A DNA stretch of 64,000 nucleotides from Mactra quadrangularis (Eukaryota > Mollusca > Bivalvia > Venerida > Mactridae). The notes below the pieces were generated by a model that saw only the letters and a program-made list of their open reading frames with translations, had not been told where the DNA came from and ran no database searches. Both the position numbers and the translations under genes were made by a program. Where the stretch lies: NCBI GenBank assembly GCA_025267735.1, contig CM046299.1, forward strand, positions 12,732,232-12,796,231, given 5' to 3'. Within the stretch, counting starts at the first letter, position 1. The number at the start of each line of letters is the position of its first letter. Positions 12,131 through 24,780 of this stretch are shown here, piece after piece.

Positions 12131-12445
12131 TGAAAAAGGTGCATAGACGCCTATTTTGTGAAAGAAAATTGTCCTAACAGAAAAATTATAAAAGTTCATT
12201 TTTTTATTGTTCTGTTTTTTTTTTTGTTAACTTCGCTCATAAATTTGTATTAAATGACTATACAGCGTTAAAAAGATAATGAAAACAGCACAGTACTCTC
12301 GTACAGCAGTTAGTGTCAGGATTACCCATAATTACCAGATATAAAATGAGCCTGCTTTAATGTGCGTGATTTGTTTGAAGGTGAATCTAGCGGGTATGGC
12401 TATATGGATTTGTTCACTGTATACATCGTATTTTGACAATCCAAA

Positions 12446-12735
12446 TTTATTTATTTATTTATTGGAGTTAACGCCGTATCAACACAATTTAGGTCATTAC
12501 ACGGCGTCCAGCGCACCTAACCTAGCTTTCCTGGACCATTGTCTATAACCAGTACTCACCTACCCTTCCACAAGGCCGGAAACTTCTCCATATTATCTAA
12601 TCAATGGAGGAAAATCGACATTATTGTCAAATTTTCATGGAAGGGTATAACCTCCCCGGGTGGGATTCGAACCCGCACCCCCTCGGGCACGAGTATCCAA
12701 ATCCCGGCGCTGGTCCAGACTCTATCGACCCGGGT
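12446..12735 (-). mobile_element. tRNA-headed SINE, family A, near full length
   Basis: Read on the minus strand it begins AACCCGGGTCGATAG, has the B box GGTTCGAATCC, a body with GACAATAATGTCGATTTTCC-type sequence, and ends TGTTGATACGGCGTTAACTCC followed by an (AATA)n tail. The A box is damaged. Related copies lie at 17271, 24781, 28087, 33221, 45600, 52720 and 62937. It is a non-coding retroposon dependent on a LINE. Confidence 0.85.
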
Positions 12736-14335
12736 TTTGACAATCCAATGCGGCAGGGTTTAAGCCTTTTTCTGCCTACAGACTCCATTCATGTCAATTC
12801 ACATTCACTGCATGACATTAAGCAAACAAATTATCAAGCTATTTTGATAAAATTCTCGTACTATTATGTCCCGTAGACTACAAAGATTCTGATATTAGCT
12901 TACTTCAAGTACATTACTCATTTCAAACGACATCCAACATGAACTTTAAAATTTTCATTCATTATTTCCATTCAAGTGCAATCAATGTAATATTTACTTT
13001 TATTGCTGTGCCAGATTTTATCATTAGAAGCAGACGACTTTTACAGACGTACACGTAACTTATAATTATAAATCATTGTGAAATAGTTTCATGGTATAAA
13101 AAGGCGTATGAATACAAAGCCTAACAAAGCTTAAAAAAGAGCAAGATAAATCGCCATTCGCTTTGTCCTTGTGTTCTACCATTTAGAATTAATGTTCATT
13201 TTTTCAAACACCAATTCTGGCAGTATTAACATAACCCAAAAAATATTATCAATAAAAAAGTTTTCCTTTTTTATAAGCATTGTTAATATTTTAATTGATT
13301 AATATAATTATTTTGTTTACATTATCATTGCGCTTTTATTGATCAATAGGGTAGTTTATTTTTTATGTTTAATAAGACGAAACATGCCTATTATAATTCA
13401 TTCCTATATTATCACAAGTTTATTTAATATATGGTCTATTATTGTTATAAAAGAATACTAATCAATAACGTCAAGACTTTATGTAGCTCAACAGGCAAAT
13501 ATTATTCATACTTGCGCAAATTGTATTGCATTGGCACCGGTTGATTAATCTTGACTGCGTTCAATGACGTCTTTTGGTAACGGTAGGTAAGGGTAGCTTA
13601 CAGTTACACGCTATCGATCACTCGACCACGGAACTTGCCGACCGAAAAGTTACCAATGTAACTTACAGGGTCATCCGAAACTCCTCGGCGATTTTAAACC
13701 TCGGAAATTAAGTGGTCGTATTAATAAGTTTGGTCGGCAACAAGTGGTCGTATTCCGTAGTAGCGGGGTGGTCTTAATTTCAGAGGTTAAAGCCCATTAA
13801 ATATAGAACAAAATATTCCGTACTTTTGAAAAGCGGTCTTATTAGATTGGTGGTCTAAAAATTGGGTGGTCATTAATTTAGGTTCCAGTGTAGTCCCAAC
13901 GAGGTGCTCCGAATGTTACAGCGTTAATGAAGAAAACTGTGCTAACTAATCAGTGTGATAACTGTTTCCATCAGTTTTAGTTTCAGTTTTGTATTAACAG
14001 GCCTCAGGCCAATGCACAATAATGTGAATTTAAAAATATAACTAAGTACATATGATAAATATATTAGAAAATAGATATAGTATGACAATACATTATAATA
14101 TTCCATTTCCTCCTTTATATTCCTTCTTAAGTGGCCTATATCTACCTCTCCTATCATCTTAAATCTTAATGCCAAATCATCCTATGAAAGCTTTTGGTAG
14201 CCACTTACTTATTAAGTTCATATTACCCGGAGACTTGCTACCTATTCCAATTTGGATACATGTACAAATTGTGCTGTTAAGCATCAAGTTGATGCAGTGA
14301 TGGTTAAACTGCAATACTATAAAACATCAATATAC
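12736..14335. other. Intergenic or intronic stretch with repeat remnants
   Basis: At 13680-13890 a GTGGTC word recurs six times, and AACCTCGGAAATTAAG (about 13700) faces CTTAATTTCAGAGGTT (about 13775), suggesting a decayed inverted-repeat element. At 13950-14170 the minus strand carries a common dispersed-repeat end (GGCCTGAGGCCTGTTAATAC followed by a TGAAACTAAAACTGA tail), perhaps a LINE 3' end. No gene is seen. Confidence 0.4.
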
Positions 14336-14504
14336 CTGTTTGTTTATTCTCTTTATATGAAAGATTTGTGTTGGTTGTGGGTTATGTTTCCTTGTGTCTA
14401 ATGATGTTATCACAAAATCTGGCTTAGTCCTAAAATTTGCTGTTTTCTTGTCTGCAAAGTTATCTTGTTTTTCTGTAACCCATTTACTGCTAGGGTAAAG
14501 GTTG
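14336..14504 (-). CDS. Internal exon of the minus-strand gene (169 bp)
   Basis: The acceptor TTCTATCGTTTCAG and donor AAACAG/GTATAT are both good. The exon starts with 1 nt, which joins the AA end of exon 29455-29651 to give Asn, and ends in phase 0, which joins 11646-11805. It encodes NLYPSSKWVTEKQDNFADKK and then TKPDFVITSLDTRKHNPQPT. The hydrophilic S-x-W-x-T-E-x-Q-x-x-F pattern is like segments of axonemal microtubule-associated proteins, but I cannot name a family. Confidence 0.8.
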
Positions 14505-14570
14505 CTGAAACGATAGAACAATATGTTACTTTAATATCCTAACATATCTAGATGATCTTACTACGCTAAA

Positions 14571-14860
14571 TGACTCGCCAGTTTTCTCAGAGGGTAGGGC
14601 GTCTAACTAAGAATCAAATAATTGTAGGTTGGACTCCCAGGCGGGAGAGTCATAGAACTTCGCGGTGTTTGAATAATAAAATATTATCTGCCGCCAAATT
14701 AGTTCCTTCCAAATTAGAACAGTTGACATCCAATGGCTATGGTATATGATTAGTACTAAGTAAAACCTTTGGTCAAGAAAGCAAGGCCTACCCAGGGGAC
14801 CTATAGTAGGGCGGCTGAGTGCCGCATTATGACTAAAAAAATGAAATGTGGCGTAAGGTT
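14571..14860 (+). mobile_element. tRNA-headed SINE, family B
   Basis: A tRNA-like head (CTCAGAGGGTAGGGCG A box, GTTGGACTCCC B box, ends pairing as GACTC with GAGTC) is followed by a body ending in CTATAGTAGGGCGGCTGAGTG and TATGACTAAA. The 3' part recurs at 22435-22600 and 32312-32575. Confidence 0.65.
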
Positions 14861-14877
14861 AAATATATACAATATTA

Positions 14878-14927
14878 ATATAGATAAACATAAATATAGA
14901 TAAACATAAATATAGATAAACATAAAT
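14878..14927 (+). repeat. 16-bp tandem repeat, three copies
   Basis: Three perfect head-to-tail copies of ATATAGATAAACATAA directly after the family B SINE. Confidence 0.9.
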
Positions 14928-15647
14928 CCTTTAAAAATCAAGTAAACCTTGATCAATGAGTAATATGCATGTTGAATTAAAATCGACCATTTAAAAAGAC
15001 ATGTTAAATTATGTTTTTACTCTACAACTCTGTGAACTATGAACTCATAGTAGCTAAATACTGAAGTTTCCAACGTATGTGCAATAACGCATTGTTTCCC
15101 ACTATGCATGGGCGGCTGCATTTGATATAATTTACAAACTCGTTATAATGTTCACGAATATGGGGAAAACACTTCGAAAAAATGAAGATCGGTATATAAT
15201 ATCAGTATCTTTAATATTCATTTATTTAACAGCTTCTCCTGTATACATTTCTTATCCGTTCTAAATTGCGGAGCGAGAACACGGAGAAACGGAAGAACTG
15301 CCTTCAGCTTAACTGGTAATGTATGTGCGAAAAAAGAACAATAATTTGAACGTATGACAAGACAATTGTGTTGGTTTTTGAACTATTGACACCCTTGGCC
15401 CTTATAAACGAACTAATTAATGAAATAAATTCCATGACTGATGAAACATTTCTAATTCTGAGAAAGTCAGTATTTTAATAAGTGTTTTTACATTTGAGGT
15501 TAATTCCTTAACACTAACTTAAGAGATATGATCGTTGGTTCATACAATTAAACGATGTAGATACTCGGATGAGTTACCTAAAACAAGACAAGTGTACTTG
15601 AAATACGCTTTTTTAAATTTGCAGCTCAGTGGTGCTTTTCACAAAAA

Positions 15648-15858
15648 TTCTTACGAAAAAAATCTTCGTAAGTCAAAAGCAGGAAACATTAATAATACAC
15701 TCATTTTTTTACTTATCAATGCAAAATATTATACAAATTGTGTAGAATTGTGTATATATTTTGAATATCATATCATAGTTTTGTTTATTATCCGTCTGAC
15801 TTTGAAGTGCTAATTACATGTATATGAAACTGACTTACGAAGATTTGTGTCGTAAGAA
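15648..15858. mobile_element. 211-bp MITE with TTCTTACGAA ends
   Basis: Left arm 15648-15675 and right arm 15831-15858 are inverted 28-bp repeats (TTCTTACGA ... CTTCGTAAGTCA). The centre is AT-rich. A decayed relative is at 11932, and similar ACTTACG words occur near 34140-34260. Confidence 0.8.
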
Positions 15859-15989
15859 CAACAGTTACTTACTCTACCGTTACTTCACACGAGAGTGAAA
15901 CATTCGGCCGATGTGCAGGTGAGTAACTTAAAGTGTACAAAAATATGCATGTTTTAATTTACTAACTATAAATACTGGTGTTAAATTTG

Positions 15990-16135
15990 AAGAAACAAAA
16001 CAAGCAAACAAAACAAAACAAGCAAACAAAACAAAACAAGCAAACAAAACAAAACAAGCAAACAAAACAAAACAAGCAAACAAAACAAAACAAGCAAACA
16101 AAACAAAACAAGCAAACAAAACAAAACAAGCAAAC
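15990..16135 (+). repeat. 18-bp minisatellite
   Basis: About eight near-perfect copies of AAGCAAACAAAACAAAAC. The minus strand reads as an open FACFVL repeat because 18 is divisible by 3, which is an artefact of the period. Confidence 0.9.
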
Positions 16136-16787
16136 CTGTCAGTATCCATATTAACAATAGAATTATTTTTTAAATCTTAAAATACATTATAACGATATAA
16201 TAAACATTTTAAACATGTAGTTATGTTATGTCTATTCCACATATATCAACAAAACAATTCGTACAATATTAAATGCCATAGATTCTTATTCATTGATTTT
16301 TAAAGTAAAACTGTTCACGTTCAATAAAAGTATTCAACAATAGTTTAATTAAAGAAAGGATATCTAAGACTCGTGTCAATACGACATATGGCACTTTTCC
16401 TAGACTTGACTGGAGCGTAGCTGCACACACTAAAGGTAGCATTTCTACAATGCCATAGTTCAGTCATTTATATATTTTAAATCCACGATTAATGACTACA
16501 AAACAAAATACTTTTCATTCATTAAATAATATTTATCATTTTGAATAGATTAGATTTATAGAATAAAATACTGTCAGACAATTGTTAATGAAAACTTTTA
16601 ATGTAAACGACGTTTTATTTCCCTTTGATATGAAAATTTTGTATACAAACTAATAGCTACTGTTATCTAAAACTCTGACGTGGTAAAAACATAATGCATA
16701 ATTAGATACTAGTTTTCTAAAAACAATTCTGTTTGATTAACACATTATGGGAGTTCTATATCTTATGTACATAACTGAATTTGGACA

Positions 16788-17008
16788 TAGCCGTGGCCGT
16801 GGCGTAGTGGCTATAGCATGTCTGACTTCGAAACCGGAGATCGTGGGTTAGAGCCCGGTCGCGGTAGGTCATACCCAATACATGAGTTGTCGGCCTCGTG
16901 GTAGGGTACTGGTGATAGAAAAGTGTCCATGAAACCTATAGTAGGAAGAGCTGGTTTTTGTGTATATGACCTAAATATGTGTTGAATATGACGTTAAAAA
17001 GAGAATTA
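16788..17008 (+). mobile_element. tRNA-Arg-derived SINE
   Basis: The head GCCGTGGCGTAGTGGCTATAG has an A box, TCTGACTTCGAAACCGG matches the anticodon arm of tRNA-Arg(TCG), and GGTTAGAGCCC is a B box with one change. The body ends TGACCTAAATATGTGTTGAA, like family A. It is too diverged and too long to be a functional tRNA gene. Confidence 0.75.
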
Positions 17009-17270
17009 AGTCTATTCTGGCACAGTACAAATATACTAAAGGCAATAGTACTTGTTGTTTAGGAAACTCTCTTTAAAATGGTATTAATCTATAACTGAGG
17101 GATTATGTCACATACATTTCCAAATTTATATTTTTATTGACCCCATATTCTAACGTTCTCATGCCCGATCAAGAATCTTGATGATCTTGGATACAAGAAT
17201 GATATTCAAATGACCAATTGGAAGACGTTTTTCTCAAAATATAATTATGTGATTTATTTTACTATCTATT

Positions 17271-17550
17271 TTAACTGGGTTTAACGCTGTGCCAACACCA
17301 TTTAGGCTATTTCATGGCGTCCAACGCATCTATCCAAGCTTTTCTTGACTCTTGTCTATAACTAGTAGTCCACAACCCTTCCACAAGGCCGGAAACTTCT
17401 CCATATATCTTTTTAATGGAGGGAAATTGACATTATTGTCAAATTTTCATGGAAGGGTATAACCTCCCCGGGTGGGATTCGAACCCGTACCCCCTTTAGG
17501 ATACGATATTTCAAATTCCGGCGCGCTACCAACTGCGATATCGACCCAAG
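17271..17550 (-). mobile_element. SINE family A, near full length
   Basis: On the minus strand it keeps both promoter boxes (TATCGCAGTTGGTAGCGCG and GGTTCGAATCC) and the full body, but the 3' tail is short (CCCAGTTAAAAT). It is more diverged than the copy at 12446. Confidence 0.8.
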
Positions 17551-18035
17551 TTGTGTGTCTATGTGATTTAATAGACACAGTTAAACATGTCAAAGTAGTA
17601 CGTTGACCAACTGAAATATACGTGTAGCTATGAATAAAAATACGTGAAATGACATGTACACGAATGTTGTGAATTATGGTACACATTTAAAATATGTGTG
17701 AAGTAAAGTCGGGCTAATGATTCGTCTCGATTTTGTTGTTAAAAATAATTCTTATCAATACATGTATAACAAGTTTGTCATATTACATGTAATCAAATAT
17801 ATATTCGTGCATTTTAAATCCTCAGTAGTCAAACATATGACAATAACTAAGGAATTTTCCTTTTAATGTGGTATAGAATACAAGCACGTAGGCAAATTCC
17901 ATGTTTCCAAACTACAGGTATCAGGAATGCCATGATTTCAACACCTTTCTCAGAACTAAATCGGCTTATACGAAATGCATTTGTGTATTCCATTTTTACG
18001 TAAGTTTCCACGGGAAGTGTTCATCGCCGTTTATG

Positions 18036-18245
18036 AAATAGACTTTATCCGGAATTCAAATATTTGGGTTTTTCCATGTAGGTACAAACAAACTTTCACT
18101 GTTACAATGAAAACACGTGTACAAAGAACAATAGGATTTAATCCATATTTCGTGATTTTCATCAATAATGTGTTACAAACTTTGTTTGTACCTACATCGC
18201 ACGGACGGAAAAACCCACAAATTTGAGTTCCGAATTAAGTCTATT
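18036..18245. mobile_element. 210-bp MITE with about 60-bp inverted ends
   Basis: AATAGACTTTATCCGGAATT at the left matches the reverse complement of the right end, as does the inner TGTAGGTACAAACAAA block. The right arm has about 9 extra bases. No coding capacity. Confidence 0.75.
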
Positions 18246-20331
18246 AAGAATCCCACATCAGTGGGTGCCAGATTAAAATCGGAAATTATTCTACTATACT
18301 TTATTAAGTATATTTTTCAAAAAACACCCCCATTTTCAAATTTCAAAGCATAATTGATCGTTAATAATCAGGTAAACCCGTATCCACCGTGAACTCTAAA
18401 TTACAACATTTACGAAGCAATAGTTGCTGACATAATCCAATTGGCTAGCTACACACATGGTTACCTGTTCCAAGTTCTATAGGATACTTGACAAAACGTC
18501 GATGTTCCATGGTACCAATCATTAAAGAGTAAATACGATAAACATTACACCGGATATGTTGACAATATGATGTTTAATTTGAATGCTTCACAGAATATTG
18601 ACAAGAAAATGTATTCTATGTTAAACAAACAATGCGGTGGTTCGTTTTAATGTAAAACCATGGTTTCCAGGATATAAACTGAAGGTATTAATTACGTAGT
18701 TAGAACTACATGTATATACGACATTATAAACGAGTATACATGTAGCTAGTTCATGTTGACAAGAGACAAGAAAAATAATTTCAATTTCTTTTAATGCTTC
18801 TCCGTAAACACGATTTTAATACCAGTAAATGCTTCTTCGCGCTGCCCTGAGACATTAAACACAATTTGAATACAATGTGATATTTCTTCGCGTTGGCTGA
18901 AACGATGGATACAATTTAAATACAATGTGATGCTTGTTTACGTTGATCTGAGAAGAATAAAAACAATGTCAGTAAATGATTCAAATTGACCAAAGACAAT
19001 GAAATCGGTTTTAATAAAATTTATCATATAAAGCTTGCTCGCATTTACCTGTGACAATAAATCAAGATTATGAGAGTACATATCTTGGAATGGCTCATAC
19101 AAAATAGTTCTTCTCGGAGGTCCGTTTCAAATATGCATTTTCTAACATGTAATCCATTTAATACTAACCTTACAATCAGTTGTATAAAATACGTACTATT
19201 GATAAAAGTACGATACCTTTCTACACAAGGGACGAAGCCCCCCTCTCAAGGACCCCTCTCCCCATTTGGGCACTCCTTCCCCTAGCGACCCCCTGGACTC
19301 CGACTCCTTCTCCCCCAAGAGATCCCATGGAATCCCTTTCTCCATTGGGACCCCTGGATTTCCTTCCCTCCCCAGGACTCCCTTCACCAGGGAGAGACTC
19401 CTTTAGGCATCTAGACCTCTCTCTGAAGGGCAGTTTTTTGGGCTGACCCAAAGACCACACATTTCTCATTGTCCCACCCAACAGAGTCTCAGACCAGAAC
19501 ATTACCATAAAAACAAAGTTGAAGAGCATACGTAAGCAGAATCCCCTAGCAAAGGGAGAGAACTAATCCGTCCTTCTTTTCCCACGCAGGGAGCGGGTAT
19601 TCAACTCGTTAGAGTCGAACACAAAAAATCGATTTAACTCCATACATTACAGAGTCAAAACGATGAGAAAAGCAGACCCTCAACAATGGGGAGACTATCC
19701 TTCAAACATTGTCCCAATAAGGGGACAGAGTATTCATCTCTTCAGTGTCGAACACATAAAAATATGCCTCAATTCCGTAAAAGCGGAGTCGAAGCGATTT
19801 TACCTTGAAAACCTTTAACTCTTATCTGAAATATTTTTAACTATAATTTGGCTTATAATATATACCTATGTCTAAGGTTTTAATTGTTTCTAGTAAATGA
19901 AAACGCACATGTTCTATTTTTAAACTTCTATGGAAACAGAAATATGTATAATACTGAATAAAATTTCTTTTTATAATTGAAAACATGTTGTCATAAGAAA
20001 GATTTTAATAAAAATCACAAATAAGAGACGAAGAGTATGTATAAATTATCCTCCCATGTCTATATACAATGTTATTTGTCTACAATGGAATGATAAATAC
20101 TGCCCTAAGGGTTTCACACGTATTACAATGTATAGTTTTCTACATTTTCGTATCTAATGAAATGATCAAGTAATACTTAAATAAGTTTTGTTTATTTCTA
20201 AGCATTTTTAAATTTTGTAAACATAAATAATTACTGTTTGACATTTCAATATGACTCTTAGGGGCCGGAAGTTAGCAAATATTAGGGTTCTCTCTTCATT
20301 ACTTATAGTTTATAACACTCGAAATATATCA
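18246..20331. other. Stretch with a C-rich block and two 130-bp repeats
   Basis: 19228-19450 is an unusually C-rich block (many GGACTCC and CCCTCTC words) in AT-rich surroundings; both strands are open there because stop codons are scarce. Two diverged copies of a roughly 130-bp unit with GAGTCGAACAC and ACAGAGTC-type words follow at 19587-19660 and 19719-19798. No gene or known element is recognised. Confidence 0.5.
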
Positions 20332-20460
20332 GGACTCAAATAGCTCAGATGGTAAGGTAGAAGGAAATGGACAAAAGCATATAACACCCCAAAACCAAAC
20401 ACTAGTGGTTCAAACTCAGTCAGCTCCTTAATTTTTATTTCTTTTTTTTATTATTATCAC
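20332..20460 (+). mobile_element. tRNA-like SINE, family C, copy 2
   Basis: Head GGACTCAAATAGCTCAGATGG, diverged B box TGGTTCAAACTC at about 20406 and T-rich tail, colinear with the copy at 9832. Confidence 0.55.
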
Positions 20461-20699
20461 TATATAAAACTACATAACAAAGTTTTATTACAAAAATATG
20501 TACTTAAAAAGTCAACATTAACTTTAATTTAGAATTCAATAAATTTTATAGAAGAATTGACTTATTTTTTTTTTCAATCAATTAGATATAACTTCGTTAA
20601 AAGAAAATAAAGTTACTGAATTATTCAGCAAAAGTTCATGGCATGGAACATACGACATTATGGACGCGTGTTGTTTTTTGTTACAAATTAAGTAACTGC

Positions 20700-20960
20700 A
20701 TTGCTGTCAATGGTCGATGGCTTCGGTGTGAGATTTTGAAATTTGGGGGAAGTTGGGCCGCTGAGTCCCTCTATTGGTCCAGGGGACCGCTGTAGCACCT
20801 GAGGCACCCAAAGGCTCTGAAATTATATTTATTTGAGACTGGGGTGTAACAATGTGACAAGCTATAGGTAGAGGGGTCCAAAGGAGTCCAGGGGTGAGAG
20901 GAGAGAATGGGTCCTGGGAAAAAAGGGGGAAGGACCCTGTGTAAACCCAGAGTTGTTGGA
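20700..20960. repeat. G-rich block related in word content to 19228-19450
   Basis: Contains AGGGGTCCAAAGGAGTCCAGG and GGGTCCTGGG, which are the complement of words in the C-rich block 1.4 kb upstream. The two blocks are in opposite orientation. Nature unknown. Confidence 0.4.
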
Positions 20961-21636
20961 TAGACACATTTCTCAACAATATTTCGAGTCTCAAAAATTT
21001 ATGGTGCGTGTAAGAATGCACAAATCAGTCATACATAACTGTAAGATATTATACGAAAATACATATGTGTGTGCAATTTTGATTTAATTAAGACGATGCA
21101 TGTGTATTAACTCATGCTTCGCATGTCTATGCAAAAAGCAGTACGTATAATTGATTAATAACCTTTCCTACCATGGTCATCAAACTGGCATGATTTTAAT
21201 GCATGCACCGGCTTTCAGGCCAACGGAAAATTATATGAACGTTTTATACAATAACCTGCGGGTAGTAAGTATAACCCCATTAATATGATCTTCGAAAAAG
21301 CATTCCTTTTTCAATTGAAATCTTAAACTAAGTGCATTGAAGGAGGTAAATCAAGTACAAGTTATACATGTTTAAAATAAAAAAAACATATACTTTAATG
21401 TATTGTTTCTGTCTGATATCTTAAAAGCTTTGTATTGCTATCTTGATTAATACGACGTTTACTTCGTGGTTAAGTACTTTTGCTTTTAGACAAATTTTAT
21501 TGATTAAATTATTGGCTGTAATGAATTTAAGATTTGATTTCATTCTATGTTAAATATTCATTTTTCAATTGTTTTTATTTTACAGCAACTCGTCCACATG
21601 TTTTGCTTACTTTCTATATGTCAAAGTTACATGTCA

Positions 21637-21926
21637 CAGGGGCGGATCCAGATTTTTTTCTAGGGGGGGGGGGGGGGGGTCCGAACTTTTTCTAGGGGGG
21701 GAGTCCAACTTCGAACCACGTTATACACTTTTAGCAGAATAATGCAATATATTAATAATAACACTACATAACCATTAAATCTGTGTTAAACACCGAGAAT
21801 TTTGCTTCATGCTACTTAAAAATGACCAACAGTCAAGAAATACACATATGGACAGGGACATTTTGGAAATTCCAAGGGGGTCCCGGACTCCCCTGACCCC
21901 CCCCCCCCCCGCTGGATCCACCTATG
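21637..21926. mobile_element. hAT-type MITE with CAGGGGCGGATCCAG ends
   Basis: The left end CAGGGGCGGATCCAG is inverted at the right (CTGGATCCACCTATG). A 17-18 G run near the left end faces a C run of about 15 near the right end, so the whole folds back. TGTCA flanks both sides (21632-21636 and 21927-21931). Such ends are common in animal hAT derivatives. Confidence 0.8.
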
Positions 21927-22434
21927 TGTCAGTATTTATAATTTTGAGGGGAAAATTAATTCTTAATATCTTTTTTGGCAAACTGACATATAGGTTGGGA
22001 AAATATAAAATGAAAGTCACAAAAACGCACTACTTGTATTCTCATAGAATGCAATTAAACACCAAGCTCTGGTGGTATGAATATGTGGCACCGTCATGAT
22101 ATGTCTACATGCATTTGATTTTTCTTTAAATCATAAAATCAACAATATGTTTTGCCTTTCTACTAAGTCTGGGTTTGTTTGTAATCAAAGTACACGCGCA
22201 TGCGTTGCACGCATGTACATCACATTACACAGAGTGCAGTTGCTACTTATGTATGATGCATTCATGATACAGTCAAATTTTAGTACAATATCTTTATTTG
22301 GCATAAAAACGGCATTACCTATGCCAATGGCCGTTTACAATATTAAATAATTGTTCAATCATATCGAAGTGGTCAAAAGTCCGACTTAGCCTACTATCAC
22401 AGTACAGACTTTGGAACCAAATGTTTAAGTTAGT

Positions 22435-22600
22435 TCGTAGCACATTCTTTGGCTAGTGACTGATAGTTTCCATGTTTGATACAAAGGTAGCTTTAGTTCA
22501 GAGATTCAAGTCTATCCAAGGGCAGTGAGTAGGGCGACTGACCACCACAATATGACTAAAATGTTGGAATGCAACCTTAAGCACCATACATACTTGTATG
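22435..22600 (+). mobile_element. SINE family B, 3' fragment
   Basis: Shares AGGGCGACTGACC and AATATGACTAAA with the copies at 14571 and 32312; the tRNA head is missing. Confidence 0.55.
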
Positions 22601-22979
22601 TGTATCACTTTTTATTGATTCGTCTGCGTATTAGCTTAATACAATTTCCGATCAAATTATGGGACTGTGATTAATTATAGTGACCATATTTAAAACATGT
22701 GGTATTTAAACTTACGATAAACTACATTAAAGTACATATATTATGTTTTGTTCCATTCTATCCATTTAAGCGTTTATAATGAACTAAAACTTGACTTTTC
22801 ATGGTTAATTTTGGCGTAAAGATTGCGTACAGTGAAACATTTCAAAAACAGTCATACAGTCACTTCGCCTAAAACTAAATTAGTAGTTGAACAAAGGTGA
22901 CTGTTATATGAACGTTTTTTTTCTTCGAAACACATAACCGTGGTGAGAATGTAGTGACTGTTGTGGCTGTTCATTGTGA

Positions 22980-23215
22980 AGTTGTCGTTACTGGGATGTG
23001 GCCGTTATTGGAAGGCGGACGCTATAGAGAGGCGGAGAGCGTTATGGGGAGATGGTCGTTATTGGGAGTTGATCGTTATTGAGAGATGGACGTTTTTGAG
23101 CGGTGATCGTTTTTAAAAGATGGTACTTTTTAAGATATAGCCATTTATTGGGAGATGATCGTTATTAAGTGGGGATCGTTATCAAGAGAATGCCATTTCT
23201 TAAAATTTGACCGCT
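22980..23215 (+). repeat. Degenerate roughly 19-bp tandem array
   Basis: About ten diverged copies of a unit like GGGAGATGGTCGTTATT. The array lies in unremarkable AT-rich DNA. Confidence 0.65.
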
Positions 23216-23931
23216 TAGAAATGTTTTACTGCATTTAATTGGAAAAAAATTAAGTAAAACTTCGCAATATATGGACAATTGTTTATGTAATCCAATGAGA
23301 AAAAATAGGTGTTTAAGTTGTAGACAGTTTAGTCAATTTTATCAGTAATCGTCTCAAAGGCAGCTCATCAGGGTTGGATTTTTGTCCGTCCACTTGTCCG
23401 TACGCAACATAATCTTTATCCTGCTCCTGTACAGTGATAAAGGTCGGAACGTCCGGTGGTCAAGACCGGGCAACAAATTATTTATTATAGTCTTCTAAGA
23501 GCCTACGCAATAATCAAATACACGAATTTCAGCATAGTAAAAATGTAAATTAATCATATTTTAATAATTTATCATTAATCTATCAAAATAACAATTATAA
23601 TATTAATATTTCGATATCTTGTCGATATGATAGAAAGCCACGACTTATACGTGAGTTATCTCAGACAGACAGCTGTGTAGGTTTACCTTCGTATAAGACA
23701 GTGACAAAAATGGTGTTAAGTACCGGCTTTAATGGGATTTAGTCTCTCTTTTATTAACAATATAAACCCATGACAAATATTAAAGTCGGTAATAATCTGT
23801 ACGATATTAATATCTGATTTCTAGATGTGATCAATGGAATATCGATCTGTTGTAACAGAAAAATAAAATAAAAACCATCGATTTGCATAGTGTTTATTGT
23901 ATACATGTATTTTACATGTATTTATATACAT

Positions 23932-24328
23932 TAGGGCTGTCACGATATACCGGTATATTGCAATACGCAGCTGCAGCAATACGTACCGCGGTACGATTTT
24001 AATGTACCGGTTTTTGCGATATTTTTTATCTGATTTGAAAAATTCTTTCCTTCGCGAAATAAAAGTAGCGAAACGTCAGCTTTTCCATCTAACCTGAAGT
24101 TGCATGAATTTAACCGATTGGAGCGCGTCTCAGTCCTAAATGACCGTAAATACTAAAAAAAGCTAGATTCTATCAGTAGCTGCATATACGATTTGCAATT
24201 TTTCTGTTAAATACAGCGGAAGAACAACGAATCTAAAAGCTCGCAATATATCGTGGTACGTATCGCGATACGATGACAGCGTATTGCAATATATCGCGGT
24301 ACGCTTCTGGCGTATCGTGACAGCCCTA
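23932..24328. mobile_element. 397-bp hAT-type MITE with TAGGGCTGTCACGATA ends
   Basis: TAGGGCTGTCACGATA at the left is inverted exactly at the right. Flanking 8-mers ATATACAT and GGATACAT agree in 6 of 8 positions, as for an old 8-bp hAT duplication. The interior is rich in GCAATAC and CGGTACG palindromes. Confidence 0.88.
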
Positions 24329-24780
24329 GGATACATGCGGTATTTAATCATGTCTGCTTTACGTAAATGGAATTAAAATAGAATATGGAATGTATCATAT
24401 TACATGGAATTCACTATACATGTACCACTGGCACCAGAGTCCATATTTTATGATCATAAAATAATGCGTACGTCCCTATATATACTTCTCTGTGCATACA
24501 TACATGAACACTGCCTTATATATAATATACGTGAATACAATGTATTATAATGAAAGTAGTTATATAACTCGTACGCGGTAATGTATACTGTATGGGGCCG
24601 ATTTTTAATAGTGTTAGTTGACAAAATATTATATGTATGCGTATTTAACGAGCGTGAGGACTCCGGTGCCAGTGACATGCACATGCGCTTATAATACAAT
24701 CTCTATTGCTCAACCAATGCATTGTTATAATACATGTATCCTTATTTCCTTTAATCGTACATGTAATACATACTGCGTTG

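Noticed and set aside
12604..12876. ORFs over SINE copies (also at 17447 and 24618)
   Set aside because: Translations such as GWDSNPHPLG come from the tRNA-like head of the SINE.
15928..16149. Open frame FACFVL repeat
   Set aside because: Reading of the AAGCAAACAAAACAAAAC minisatellite.
16788..16870. Functional tRNA-Arg gene
   Set aside because: Arms are mismatched, the B box is altered and the sequence continues into a SINE body shared with other copies.
19180..19529. Three overlapping open frames on both strands with Pro/Ser or Gly/Arg-rich translations
   Set aside because: They coincide with a C-rich block in which stop codons are rare; no splice sites, start context or homology support them.
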